Below are positions 1-8,836 of a stretch of DNA of 28,071 nt, one piece after another. The notes below the pieces were generated by a model. That model did no database searches. It was not told where the DNA came from and saw only the letters and a program-made list of their open reading frames with translations. Within the stretch, counting starts at the first letter, position 1, and each line of letters opens with the position of its first letter. Made by a program: the position numbers and the translations under genes. The stretch is from positions 1 to 28,071 of the forward strand of contig JBOFQB010000061.1 of the NCBI GenBank assembly GCA_051660685.1, given 5' to 3'. Origin of the DNA: JAVBSX01 sp051660685 (lineage in GTDB: Bacteria; Planctomycetota; Planctomycetia; Pirellulales; Thermoguttaceae).

Positions 1-187
1 AGGGCGCAACGTGCTGAAAATAGTTCCAATCGCGCAACCGGTCGTAAACACCATACACCAAATACGGCTTAACGTCAAATCGTTTCACCTCGCCGTTTTG
101 AAAGGAAACGTCCAACGTAAAATCCTCATTCGGTTTGACTGAACAAACACGCGGGCTGAGCGGAATCAGTTTTGCCTTATGTCTCAT
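1..187 (-). CDS. DUF2442 family protein, partial (C-terminus cut by window edge)
   Basis: The reading frame opens at an ATG (187-185) and runs off the left end, giving about 62 residues. The visible part has the DUF2442 pattern: a short N-terminus, a 'V.PNEDFTLDVSF.NGEV' strand pair, then 'FDVKPYL..GVYDRL.D...F' near the edge. An AGGAG lies about 8 bases upstream of the ATG, so the start is well supported. It follows the DUF4160 gene by 12 bp on the same strand. DUF4160 and DUF2442 genes are often neighbours and have been suggested to act as a toxin-antitoxin-like pair; that role is not shown by the sequence. The 3' end is outside the window. Confidence 0.75.
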   Translation of the reverse strand, partial: MRHKAKLIPLSPRVCSVKPNEDFTLDVSFQNGEVKRFDVKPYLVYGVYDRLRDWNYFQHVAP

Positions 188-199
188 CTTTCCAACTCC

Positions 200-469
200 T
201 TATCTCAAAGGATCAACTGAAAAGGTTGGTCTCAAATGAAGTGCCAATTCCCAGTTTTGTACCAGTTCATCTTTGTGGATTTCAATCCAAGCCTGAACCA
301 ACCGCTTTTTTCCGCGAGGTATTTTTCCGGCCAAAACCGTTCCTGTCGGTATTTCAAATACGGCCTCTTCACCTTGATATTCTGCATGTAAATGAGGTGA
401 GTGGTGTTGGTCAGAATCTTTCCAGTACATTTTAATGACAATACCGTAAAACATGGACAAAACCGGCAT
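200..469 (-). CDS. DUF4160 domain protein
   Basis: This is a complete small gene of 89 residues from the ATG at 469. It has the DUF4160 signature: 'MPVLSMFYGIVIKMY' at the start, the histidine-rich 'HHSPHLHAEYQG', then 'G.VLAGKIPR' and 'WIEIHKDELVQNWELA'. Homologues usually begin with an MPxISxFYG-like sequence, which favours the ATG. A GTG at 478 in the same frame has a better-placed AGGAA, so translation could start three codons earlier. It begins 16 bp after the atpD stop on the same strand and is followed 12 bp later by the DUF2442 gene, so the three may be co-transcribed. The biochemical function is unknown; a toxin-antitoxin-like role is only a suggestion from the usual pairing. Confidence 0.85.
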   Translation of the reverse strand: MPVLSMFYGIVIKMYWKDSDQHHSPHLHAEYQGEEAVFEIPTGTVLAGKIPRGKKRLVQAWIEIHKDELVQNWELALHLRPTFSVDPLR

Positions 470-485
470 AATTATCACTCATTTC

Positions 486-1937
486 CTATTTTGCGGCTGC
501 TTCCATTTTTGCGGCCTGTTCCGCTGCTTGCTCGACGACTCCAACGTACATGAACGCCTGTTCCGGCAAATGATCCCATTTTCCGTCCGCAATCTCCTCA
601 AACGACCGAATCGTCTCCTCAAGCGGCGTGATTTCTCCCGGTTTGCCCGTAAAGACTTCGGCAACCAAAAACGGTTGCGACAAAAATCGCTCCATTCGAC
701 GAGCCCGATGTACAACCAGTTTGTCCTCTTCCGCCAATTCATCAACCCCCAAAATCGCTATAATGTCCTGCAATTCACGGTATCGTTGCAACGTTTGCTG
801 AACCCGACGAGCACAATTGTAATGTCGCTCCCCAACATATTGCGGGTCCAAAACCCGACTCGATGAAGCAAGCGGGTCAACCGCCGGATAAATACCTTTT
901 TCGGAAATTGCCCGTTCAAGGTAAATAAAAGCGTCTAACTGACCAAACGCAGTCGCAGGAGCCGGATCGGTCGGGTCATCTGCCGGGACATAAACCGCTT
1001 GAACGGACGTGATTGCCCCCTTGCTTGTTGACGCAATCCGTTCCTGAAGTGCCCCCATTTCGGACGCCAATGTCGGTTGATAACCGACTGCTGAGGGCAT
1101 ACGGCCAAGAAGGGCTGACACTTCCGAACCCGCTTGAGAAAAACGGAAGATGTTGTCAATGAACAAAAGAACATCCGTCCCGGTCGCGTCTCGGAAGTAT
1201 TCCGCCATAGTTAACGCCGAAAGAGCAACCCGGAGTCGAGCACCCGGGGGTTCGTTCATCTGACCAAACACCATTGTCGTCTGTTCAATGACCGAACGAC
1301 CTGTATTGCCAATTTTGGCTTCTTTCATTTCCAACCAAAGGTCATTTCCTTCACGAGTTCGTTCGCCGACTCCGGCAAAAACAGAACTTCCTCCATGTGC
1401 GCTTGCGATTCGGGCGATCAATTCCTGAAGAATAACGGTTTTTCCCAAACCGGCTCCGCCGAACAGACCGGCTTTTCCCCCGCGAACGAACGGGGTCAAC
1501 AGGTCAATCACCTTAATCCCGGTTACAAAGACCTCGGTACTCGTCGAAAGATCGGTCACTTTCGGAGGATCCTGATGTATCGGTCGGTGTTCTTTCGCGT
1601 TGACCGGACCCAGTTTGTCAATCGGTTCGCCAAGCAGGTTAAAAACTCGCCCCAATGTTTCATTGCCGACCGGAACAGTAACTGGTGCTCCTGTATCGAG
1701 ACATTCCATTCCGCGAACGAGACCGTCTGTATTCCCAAGAGCGACACAGCGAACGCGCCCCCCCCCAAGGTGTTGCTGCACTTCTCCGGTCAAACTGATT
1801 CGAGCACCTTTCTGCTCACTGTCAATTTTTACGGCATTATAGATTGCGGGCAGATGCTCTTCGGGGAATTCCGCGTCAAAAGTGGAACCGATAATCTGGG
1901 TAATTTTCCCAACGACACGTTCTGTAGTTGCGACCAT
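486..1937 (-). CDS. atpD: F-type ATP synthase subunit beta
   Basis: The 483-residue protein is a full-length catalytic beta subunit of F1, which makes ATP from ADP and phosphate in the F1 head on the cytoplasmic face of the membrane. Visible motifs are the Walker A loop GGAGLGKT (160-167), the GERTREGNDL segment with the catalytic Glu at 192, Walker B 'VLLFID' ending at Asp261, the 'RFSQAGSEVSALLGRMPSAV' region, and a DELSEED-type motif DELAEED (399-405). Length and order match the family. There is no clear Shine-Dalgarno before the ATG. The gene is isolated: the next gene on its strand is DUF4160 rather than atpC, and upstream there are 505 bp without a gene instead of atpG. A run of nine G on the coding strand (1758-1766) encodes part of Gly58-60. 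Confidence 0.97.
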   Translation of the reverse strand: MVATTERVVGKITQIIGSTFDAEFPEEHLPAIYNAVKIDSEQKGARISLTGEVQQHLGGGRVRCVALGNTDGLVRGMECLDTGAPVTVPVGNETLGRVFNLLGEPIDKLGPVNAKEHRPIHQDPPKVTDLSTSTEVFVTGIKVIDLLTPFVRGGKAGLFGGAGLGKTVILQELIARIASAHGGSSVFAGVGERTREGNDLWLEMKEAKIGNTGRSVIEQTTMVFGQMNEPPGARLRVALSALTMAEYFRDATGTDVLLFIDNIFRFSQAGSEVSALLGRMPSAVGYQPTLASEMGALQERIASTSKGAITSVQAVYVPADDPTDPAPATAFGQLDAFIYLERAISEKGIYPAVDPLASSSRVLDPQYVGERHYNCARRVQQTLQRYRELQDIIAILGVDELAEEDKLVVHRARRMERFLSQPFLVAEVFTGKPGEITPLEETIRSFEEIADGKWDHLPEQAFMYVGVVEQAAEQAAKMEAAAK

Positions 1938-2442
1938 GATTCTTAAGAGGGTTAATTAAAAGGAGAGAAAACGTCATTCTAACTGATTTTTCCTCTTTAT
2001 CAAGGTCCAGACCGGGACAATTTCCGATCCCGTGATTCTTGTTTTGACCCAATTTTTGCAGAACCGATTGCCGGGCAATTTTAGAACAGGTCTAGAACCG
2101 GAAAGTCGAGTCAGAAAAGAGGGTTGAAAAAACAGGTAAAATCGGTACATTCGGCTATTTTCGGGGTATAGTCAATAGAGTCCCCAAATCAGCCGATCCA
2201 GTTCAAGAGGTTCTCCGTTAAGAGCGGGTCAAAGATTATCGCGGACCCTTTTCGTTTAGCCGCGATACAACGTATCGCGCGTTTAGAAACGTATCGCGCG
2301 TTCAAAATCGTGACAAAACGCGCCGAACAATGTTCTGCGCGTATGTTGACCGTTGAAATACAATAGGATAATACACCAAAACGACATTTCGGAGCCGAAT
2401 CGGTTCCGATTGTCATCGAAATCCAACCTAAGAGGCGAAATT
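1938..2442. other. Intergenic region between divergent atpD and BON gene
   Basis: This is about 505 bp with no convincing gene. It must hold the promoters of both flanking divergent genes, but no -35/-10 pair stood out clearly. The right half carries a palindromic repeat cluster (see 2257-2345). The left half, 1938-2250, shows no recognisable structure. Confidence 0.6.
2257..2345. repeat. Dispersed palindromic repeat, copy A
   Basis: A perfect 8-bp stem with a 3-base loop lies at 2261-2279 (CGCGATAC, AAC, GTATCGCG). A second half copy follows at 2291-2300. Further right is a second palindrome, GAACAATGTTC, at 2325-2335, followed by GCGCGTAT. Related elements occur at 4379-4584, 11971-12013 and 15653-15682, always between genes. 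Confidence 0.75.
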
Positions 2443-3270
2443 ATGCGTCGTATCCTAAGAATTGCGGCTTGCGCATTGATCTGTTGCGTCGGTTCTCACT
2501 CCCTCTATGCTCAATTTGGGGCTGCAACAGGTGCTGCTTCTTCGCTCTTGGGAGGAGGTGGAGGTGCTTCTATGCCAAGTACACCTAGTCTTCCGGGCAA
2601 TTTACCTTCGACAGGGGGTTTACCTTCAACGGGAAGTCTACCTTCGACAGGAGGAGGAACATCGGGGACAGGTCGGACAGGTTCACTGACAGGCGGGACT
2701 GGAGGTGCTGCGCTTGAATCGGGGATGAGCGATACTCCCTCTTTTAGCGGTTTTGACAAACCGGGTACAACCAAAGGTTTTATTGGTCGTTCAGGAAGTG
2801 CCGGTTTTATCGGCCGTTCCGACATGGTTGATTCACGCGGTATTTCGGGAACTTCGCAACGACGAACAAGTAGTTCAATCAGTTCCGCCAGTTCTTCCCG
2901 TTCCTCTTCAACAATTCGCCGCGCAACATCCGGTTCTAGCATGTCGCGCCGAAGTATGACAAGCGGTTTCGGCGGAACCGGTTCCAACTCCGTTCCCGCC
3001 CTCACCATTCTCGGTTTTGACACCCCGAATCAAGATCAAGGGATCGCGGCGGAATTTGTCCGTTTGGAAAACCTCGAAAACCGTATCAACTCCTCTTCCG
3101 TCAAACCGCTTGCACCTGTTTCCGTCGAACTTTCAGGTTCTACCGCAACGATCCGGGGTAAGGTGAAGACGGAACACGACCGTAAGCTGATTGAACAGAT
3201 GCTCCGTCTTGAACCGGGTATCCTTCGGGTGAATAACGAACTGGTCTGTTCACAAACGCAGACTCCCTAG
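2443..3270 (+). CDS. Secreted low-complexity protein with C-terminal BON domain
   Basis: The 275-residue protein starts at the ATG at 2443, preceded by AAGAGGCG, and this start gives a clean signal peptide (MRRILRIAACALICC..., probable cleavage after LYA, near residue 24). A Gly/Ser/Thr/Pro-rich region follows, with repeats of the type LPSTGG, then GFIGRSGSAGFIGRS, then a serine/arginine-rich stretch. The last 80 or so residues look like a BON domain: 'VSVELSGSTATIRGKVKTEH' and 'LEPGILRVNNELV'. BON domains are found in secreted and envelope proteins and are thought to bind membranes or surfaces. The frame could be extended upstream to 2353, but that would destroy the signal peptide. Its 3' end overlaps the convergent lipoprotein gene by 131 bp. 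Specific function unknown. Confidence 0.85.
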   Translation: MRRILRIAACALICCVGSHSLYAQFGAATGAASSLLGGGGGASMPSTPSLPGNLPSTGGLPSTGSLPSTGGGTSGTGRTGSLTGGTGGAALESGMSDTPSFSGFDKPGTTKGFIGRSGSAGFIGRSDMVDSRGISGTSQRRTSSSISSASSSRSSSTIRRATSGSSMSRRSMTSGFGGTGSNSVPALTILGFDTPNQDQGIAAEFVRLENLENRINSSSVKPLAPVSVELSGSTATIRGKVKTEHDRKLIEQMLRLEPGILRVNNELVCSQTQTP

Positions 3271-4303
3271 TCTGCCCATTTTGAACATTGTTGACCGCAT
3301 ACGCCGCATAACCATTACCATTGTTCGGAACATTGTTTTGGGCGTAATTGGGAGCCGAATTCGGGACGTACTGATTCGGTCCGTTGTAGGCGACACGTTC
3401 ACCCTGAAAACGCGGGTCAATCGGCGTGTTCTGAGTAACCGGTTGCGACACCTGTTGCATCTGAGCCGGGTTGTTGCCCGCATATTGCATCTGCGCCGAA
3501 TTGTTCGCCCCGTCAGGGTATTGGTCAACCCGCGATTGAACAAACTGTTGAGGTGAGGTCGGAACATTGATCGTCATTGTTGACATCCGGCCCGGTCGGG
3601 TCGTATTGCTAATCATACGCTCTTCCGCTTCACTGGTCCAATCTTCGCCAAATCGACTCCCCTCTTTCGTCCATTCCCGGAATCCGTCAGGAAGACGGTT
3701 CCCGTTTCGGTCAAAACGACTCCCTGAATAACCGGCCAATGTGATGTCCCCCGAACCGTCTTTTCGCGTTGTTCCCGCAAACATTTCCGGGGTTTCTTTA
3801 CCGGGGAGCAGACAACGTGCCTGACCGCTCATAACGGGCGAACCTTCTTTGGGAACCAGTTTGACAATGAGACTGACATCCTTTCGTTCTCCATCTGCCC
3901 CCTTACTGTCCCAGGGAACCCATAATGAGTAGGAATGACCCGTCTCATTCTTGGAATGGAGCTTCTTCAGATCATCCGCAAGGAAAGGATAAGTCTTTTC
4001 AGGAGCATTTTCGCTGACCGAACGTCCGCCGTACTCATCATAAGCATAAACGACGACATCTCCGTCGACTTTGATTCCGTTTTTGCTCTTGCCGTTATAA
4101 AACGTGACTCGACCGGCGAAACCTCGTTGGGGAACGCCGTTGACAACCCGAGCAGCGGGGGACCAAACGGCGACCGCGCGAGCCGGGGTCGTTCGGGAAC
4201 GACTGAACGGATTGGGCATTTTCTCCAAAGAGCTGCAACCAACGGAACTGAGTATCAGTAAAGTCAGCACACAAAAGGATGAAAGGATTATTCGATGTCG
4301 CAT
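3140..4303 (-). CDS. Putative lipoprotein with Q/N/P-rich C-terminus
   Basis: The 387-residue protein has a lipoprotein-like leader (MRHRIILSSFCVLTLLILSSVGC), with Cys23 as the likely lipidated residue. The middle part, residues 40-215, looks folded: 'GFAGRVTFYNGKSKNGIKVDGDVVVYAYDEYG' and 'YSLWVPWDSKGADGERKDVSLIVKL' suggest beta-strands. It resembles planctomycete proteins of unknown function seen beside secretins and BON proteins, but I cannot name a family. From residue 240 onward it is low complexity (Q, N, P, Y). The last 43 residues are encoded antisense to the BON-domain coding region of the neighbour. No Shine-Dalgarno is evident before the ATG. It lies downstream of the secretin on the same strand, about 286 bp away, with a repeat region between them. 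Confidence 0.8.
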   Translation of the reverse strand: MRHRIILSSFCVLTLLILSSVGCSSLEKMPNPFSRSRTTPARAVAVWSPAARVVNGVPQRGFAGRVTFYNGKSKNGIKVDGDVVVYAYDEYGGRSVSENAPEKTYPFLADDLKKLHSKNETGHSYSLWVPWDSKGADGERKDVSLIVKLVPKEGSPVMSGQARCLLPGKETPEMFAGTTRKDGSGDITLAGYSGSRFDRNGNRLPDGFREWTKEGSRFGEDWTSEAEERMISNTTRPGRMSTMTINVPTSPQQFVQSRVDQYPDGANNSAQMQYAGNNPAQMQQVSQPVTQNTPIDPRFQGERVAYNGPNQYVPNSAPNYAQNNVPNNGNGYAAYAVNNVQNGQTRESAFVNRPVRYSPEGYPVQDGASVQSAYGRVPSSPYPGSLR

Positions 4304-4378
4304 CGTAGTGGAATAGGTGGGATAATAGGGAAAAACTTTTTGATTTTAGACGTTCAATATCAACAGTAATAAAAGGGT

Positions 4379-4584
4379 ACAATGTTCCGCGCGTATTTTT
4401 GGAGGAGGTAGGAGGTAGAAGGTAGAAGTGAGAATGTAGGATTGATGCAAACAATAATTTGGATTCTCCCAAATGAAAGTGAACCGGTTAGCTCGTGAGA
4501 CACCGTTATCTTCCCGTCTCCTTCTTCTTTCCTCCTACCTCCTATCTTCTACCTTCTTTTCACTCGCGACACGTTGTATCGCGG
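4379..4584. repeat. Composite palindromic/purine-tract element, copy C
   Basis: This stretch fills the gap between the secretin stop and the lipoprotein start. The left end (4379-4400) matches the ACAATGTTCYGCGCGTAT module of copy A. A purine tract AGGAGGTAGGAGG (4403-4415) has a perfect 13-bp inverted partner at 4531-4543. The right end holds CGCGACACGTTGTATCGCG (4565-4583), a one-base variant of the palindrome in copies A and B. It lies 6 bp past the secretin stop codon, but no T-run follows, so it is not an ordinary terminator. Confidence 0.7.
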
Positions 4585-4589
4585 TTAAA

Positions 4590-7500
4590 CTATCTGTACT
4601 GCGGTTGATTACCATAAGTGGGGTTTCCATTGTAAACTTGTGCTCCAACACCGTCATTGGGTCGACCATTCATGTACGAACCCGGGGTATTGGGTTTTGA
4701 CGGAGCAGGAGCAGGAGTCGGGGCTGCATGTTCAACGTCTTTCAGGAGGTCCGACTTGGGGGGTGCTCCGGGCACATTCGGCATTGTGATTGGGGACGGG
4801 AGTTCGGATTCACTCGGAACATAACCGTCATACTTGATGATTTCGCTTTCATTCGGGGTGTAGTAATCTCCGCGAACCCGAATGTTTTTCGCTGTTGTAA
4901 TGCTCATCACATCACTGACACACCAATGAATCCGTTGGATTTCCGCCATTTTAACCCGTTCGGCATCTTCTTCACTCCGAATAATCGTCGGGGTCAAAAT
5001 AACGAGCATCTCCCGTCGATCACACTGTTTCGAGTTGTATTCAAAGAGACGACCAACGACGGGGATTCGGCTGAGAACCGGAACAGCCCGGGTTATCCGA
5101 GTATCTTCACTGGTAATCAAACCGCCCAAAACAATCGTCTGACCGTCCATTGCGCTGACCGTTGTCTGAACTTTGGACAGCGTAATACGAGGTGATTTGA
5201 TCGGTGTTCCATTTTGTCCAACCGCAATCGTAATTCCGTCCGCATCACTTCCGGCTGATGATTTTTCGGCGTACAAATTCATCACAACAAGTCCGTCATT
5301 ATTGATTCGCGGAGTTATATCGAGAATCAAACCGACATCCATGTAATCCGTCGAGTTGACCATTCCTGTTGTCGTCGTTTGCGAATCCTTAACATAAGGC
5401 ACTTTCTGACCCACCTGAATCGTTGCCCGTTCATTATCAAGGGCAGTGACTTGCGGACGACCGAGAACATTGACTTTCTGCCGTTCTTCGAGTGCTCGGA
5501 GTAAAACGCTGACGGACTCACTTGACGCAGAGAAAACAAAACCTCCACTTCCGCTTGAATTGGCCCGACCAACGCCCAGATTCGTCAAACCCTGAGTTCC
5601 AACAGCGGATGCATCACTCATCCCGGCATTGTTCCCCAACGGATTTTTCACGTCATTAAAATTATAACCCGGATTGGCATTAACAACCGTTCCATTCGGT
5701 AAGGAAACCGTTTGCGGCATTGGAGCTCCGGCAGTAAAGACACTTCGATCAAACAGCACGGAATCCTGCAATCCGAGTTCAACACCAAATTCGTTCATGT
5801 TTTTGAGTTGGACTTCGGCAATGAGAACCTGAATGACGACCATAGGAGGGCGATCATCGAGTTCCTTGATAATTTTCCGTATGTCATTGTAAAATCGCGG
5901 CGTTGTACTGACAATCAAACTGTTCGTGACGGTTTCAGGAACAACAACGACTTCTCGTCGGAACTGTTCATAGACGCTGAAAAGCTCATTGTCAAGATTT
6001 TCGACCTGACGTTCATTCCGCAGATAATCATTGACCGCATTAGCGATTTGCGTAACCGGGGAATTCAAAAGACGGAAGACGGTTACAACCCGATTCTGCA
6101 TTTTCTCTTCGTCCAGACGAAGGAGAATTGCTTCAATAACGGTCATATCTCCCGCGCTCCCCATTGCAATGATACTGTTGGTTCGAACATCAACACTGAA
6201 CCGAACTGGGATCATTGCACTTTCTCCGTCGGAAAAACCCGGACGTGTAACCAACTGCGAACTTGATCCGGTCATTCCTCCCCCGCCCATTTGGGTTTGG
6301 AACAATTGCTGCAACATGTTGTACAAACCTGTTGCATCACCGTTAATGATCGTGAACACTTTGACCTGCGATTCGGCAATTGGCAATTGGTCTAATTCCT
6401 TGACTAATGCTTCAATGAGCGAAAGTGATTCGGCAGGTGCATTGATAATAATACTGTTCGTTCGTGTATCCGGGGTTATACGAATATCAGACACCAAAAT
6501 CCCACTTCGCAAAAATTCCCCTTCTTTTGTGTCAATCGTTCGGAATTCCAACATAGAACTGCGCATTGTCCCGCTTGAACGACTCATCGAACTGGTTCCT
6601 CCGAATCCGCCGACACTCCCAACCGATGTTCCCCCGGTTCCTGTCAACGCATTTTGAAGGACACTCGCCATTTCACTTGCGGTTGTGTTGAGCAATTTAA
6701 TCACGCGGACTTGGTTGACGGACGCACTTTCCATAGTGTCCAGATTTTCGATCATACGCAACGCTTCCTGAATGTCGCGCGGATTCGCTTGAATGATTAA
6801 CGAATTCGTCCGATAATCACTCGTCACCTTCAGTGTGGTTCCCAACTGTTCACGATTCATAAAGAATTCATCCAACGTGTTCTTTACGGAGTCCGAATTG
6901 GCATATTTCAATCGAATAACCCGAAATTCAAATTGCGGATCAACCGGAATGTCCAACTTCTTTATCAACTCAATCGTCGTTTCAATACTTTCTTTCCGAC
7001 CAACAAGCAACAGGGCATTTGGTTTGACGAGCGGGGTAATGTTAATACTTCCCCGACGTGTTCCATAGATTTCATTGTACAAGAGCCGGACAATGGTCCC
7101 AATTCGTTGACAATCGGTGTTCTGCATCTGATAAATGCGAATCTCCGGTTCCTGTTCCGCCCCAGTTGCCTCAATCTGTTTAATCATTTCTTTGACAAGG
7201 GCAACATCCCGTTGATTTCCCCGAATCACCAACATGTCCAGACCGTCAATGACTTCAACCTGAACCGGACCAATGAGACCACTTTGTGCGAGCTGACCTG
7301 CAACGTCGGACGCATTTCCGCCGTATATTCCCATATTGCCGACATCGCCCATATTTCCTTGAGCTGAACCAGCATCTGCCATTTCAGACAATTGTTGCAA
7401 CTGTTGCAGAACGACACCATCTTGCAAACCTTGCAGATAGTTCAGGTCTTGCACTTGATTCAAGGTTTCAGCCGTATACTGAACAGCGCGGTAATTGGCT

Positions 7501-8219
7501 CCATGAAACGGCATGATGTCCGTCTCGACCCCTTGAACATTTTCAACCGAGTCCAACAACTTGGCAATTTGGGCAAATGCCGACACGGACGGTTTGGAAC
7601 CGGAAATGCGAAGTCCATTATTACTACTGTCAATCCGCAAATCCAATTGTGTTCCGTCCGCAGTCAACATCTGAAAATGACGAATGGTGCTGTTCGGATC
7701 AGAATTGGCAACTGCAACACAACGCTCACCTAATTTGGCGACCAATTTTTTCTCAAACTGAACGGCACTTAGATTTTTCAGTTCCATGCTGCCTGAAACC
7801 CGTTCTTTCGGTTGGACAGGTCCTCGCCGAATTGGCGGGAGATTGTGCAATTCATTGCCCGGACCATTTCCCTGAACTCCCGTCTGAATCACTCCAGAGA
7901 CGCCCGGACCCGGAATTCCTTGCTGAAAACCTGCCTGTTGATTTGGTCCAACCCCCTGATTGGGAACAACGCCGTTTCCGCGATTACTTTGGGGAACATT
8001 GACTTGAACGGTATTTTCAGGTCGGTATGTGTTTCCATAAGCGGGGTTCGGCTGATTCATTGCCGGATAATTGCGGGGATCAGGCCGATCATAACCGACC
8101 GGTTGAACGTTCCTGTAATCCTGTTGGATTGGTTGCTGATACCGATTACCTTGGGCGGTTGCTGAAACGGCAAAGCCGAGCAACGCAACGAGGGTCAGAC
8201 AGATTCGGGAAGTTTTCAT
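4590..8219 (-). CDS. Large secretin (type II/III secretion-like outer membrane channel)
   Basis: The 1209-residue protein (ATG at 8219) has a signal peptide (MKTSRICLTLVALLGFAVSA, cut near TAQ), then a Q/N/P-rich linker to about residue 150. From about 350 to 790 there are several tandem secretin N-type domains, each ending in a 'D.RTNSIII.A' or similar strand. The secretin core follows (about 790-1075) with 'VNVLGRPQVTALDN', 'VGQKVPYV', 'VGLILDITPRIN' and 'VLGGLITSEDTR....VPVLSRIPVVGRLF'. It ends in a proline-rich tail. Secretins form gated outer membrane rings for type II or III secretion or type IV pili. No other secretion gene is in the window, so the exported substrate is unknown. An upstream ATG at 8231 in frame is possible; neither start has a Shine-Dalgarno. 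Confidence 0.93.
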   Translation of the reverse strand: MKTSRICLTLVALLGFAVSATAQGNRYQQPIQQDYRNVQPVGYDRPDPRNYPAMNQPNPAYGNTYRPENTVQVNVPQSNRGNGVVPNQGVGPNQQAGFQQGIPGPGVSGVIQTGVQGNGPGNELHNLPPIRRGPVQPKERVSGSMELKNLSAVQFEKKLVAKLGERCVAVANSDPNSTIRHFQMLTADGTQLDLRIDSSNNGLRISGSKPSVSAFAQIAKLLDSVENVQGVETDIMPFHGANYRAVQYTAETLNQVQDLNYLQGLQDGVVLQQLQQLSEMADAGSAQGNMGDVGNMGIYGGNASDVAGQLAQSGLIGPVQVEVIDGLDMLVIRGNQRDVALVKEMIKQIEATGAEQEPEIRIYQMQNTDCQRIGTIVRLLYNEIYGTRRGSINITPLVKPNALLLVGRKESIETTIELIKKLDIPVDPQFEFRVIRLKYANSDSVKNTLDEFFMNREQLGTTLKVTSDYRTNSLIIQANPRDIQEALRMIENLDTMESASVNQVRVIKLLNTTASEMASVLQNALTGTGGTSVGSVGGFGGTSSMSRSSGTMRSSMLEFRTIDTKEGEFLRSGILVSDIRITPDTRTNSIIINAPAESLSLIEALVKELDQLPIAESQVKVFTIINGDATGLYNMLQQLFQTQMGGGGMTGSSSQLVTRPGFSDGESAMIPVRFSVDVRTNSIIAMGSAGDMTVIEAILLRLDEEKMQNRVVTVFRLLNSPVTQIANAVNDYLRNERQVENLDNELFSVYEQFRREVVVVPETVTNSLIVSTTPRFYNDIRKIIKELDDRPPMVVIQVLIAEVQLKNMNEFGVELGLQDSVLFDRSVFTAGAPMPQTVSLPNGTVVNANPGYNFNDVKNPLGNNAGMSDASAVGTQGLTNLGVGRANSSGSGGFVFSASSESVSVLLRALEERQKVNVLGRPQVTALDNERATIQVGQKVPYVKDSQTTTTGMVNSTDYMDVGLILDITPRINNDGLVVMNLYAEKSSAGSDADGITIAVGQNGTPIKSPRITLSKVQTTVSAMDGQTIVLGGLITSEDTRITRAVPVLSRIPVVGRLFEYNSKQCDRREMLVILTPTIIRSEEDAERVKMAEIQRIHWCVSDVMSITTAKNIRVRGDYYTPNESEIIKYDGYVPSESELPSPITMPNVPGAPPKSDLLKDVEHAAPTPAPAPSKPNTPGSYMNGRPNDGVGAQVYNGNPTYGNQPQYR

Positions 8220-8836
8220 TACTTGCAACATGTTAGTTTGGGTCGAGCGAAAGGGGTTAGTCCCAACTTCACCACAATGTTTAGGATGTCCTTTTTATCT
8301 ATTTTTCCTAAATTACTTCTAGTCAACTTCTTGAAAATTGACTTCTCTGTTTGTGAATCGGCCTTTAACGGTTATTCCGTTTAGTCTATTTGAAAGAATT
8401 CTTTGAGTTTTTCGTTTTATCTGTACTGTAAGAATTATTCGGGGACAAGACCGAGTGTTTTGTGAGTCTTTTTTCGTCATGATATGAGTTTGAGAACAAT
8501 AGACAATTTGGGCAAAATAAGAAGTCGATATGACATTCAAACTTCATTTATGTCAGTTGAGCAATTGAACAGAGATGTCGTTTTGGGAACGGTTTCTTGC
8601 AGAGATTGCAAGGTTGCGAAGATTTGGCAACAGGTTTCAGATAAAGAGGCAAACAGAATCGGGCAAAAAACGGGTCCAATTGGTCTTCCCAAAAGGTTTA
8701 ATCAGTACAACAGGCGTTTTTGAAAAAAAAGGGTGAAAAGATAGAAGAAAGTCAAGACGGTTGCTCAAGTATTGAGGTAAACTTCTTTCGCGTTCTGCGC
8801 AAAATTCAGACAGTATTAAGGACTAGGTTGAGAGAA
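8220..8836. other. Intergenic region between divergent secretin and kinase
   Basis: This is about 617 bp with no gene that I can support. A 79-codon frame (8484-8723, plus) has no Shine-Dalgarno, no recognisable motif and overlaps the kinase frame's extension. The kinase frame is open from a TTG at 8720, but the 39 residues before the chosen ATG are not family-like. The region should contain both divergent promoters; none is obvious by eye. Confidence 0.5.

Noticed and set aside
2511..3023. 170-codon minus-strand frame opposite the BON gene
   Set aside because: Proline/valine-rich antisense shadow of Gly/Ser/Thr repeats; the sense frame has a signal peptide and BON domain.
4095..4472. 125-codon minus-strand frame
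   Set aside because: Mostly overlaps the lipoprotein coding region in another frame; the lipoprotein has a signal sequence and coherent composition.
4565..4583. Rho-independent terminator for the secretin
   Set aside because: The hairpin is well placed 6 bp after the stop codon but no T-run follows on the minus strand, and the same palindrome occurs at sites that are not gene ends.
8484..8723. 79-codon plus-strand frame before the kinase
   Set aside because: No Shine-Dalgarno, no recognisable motif, and it ends inside the kinase frame's extension. It remains possible but unsupported.
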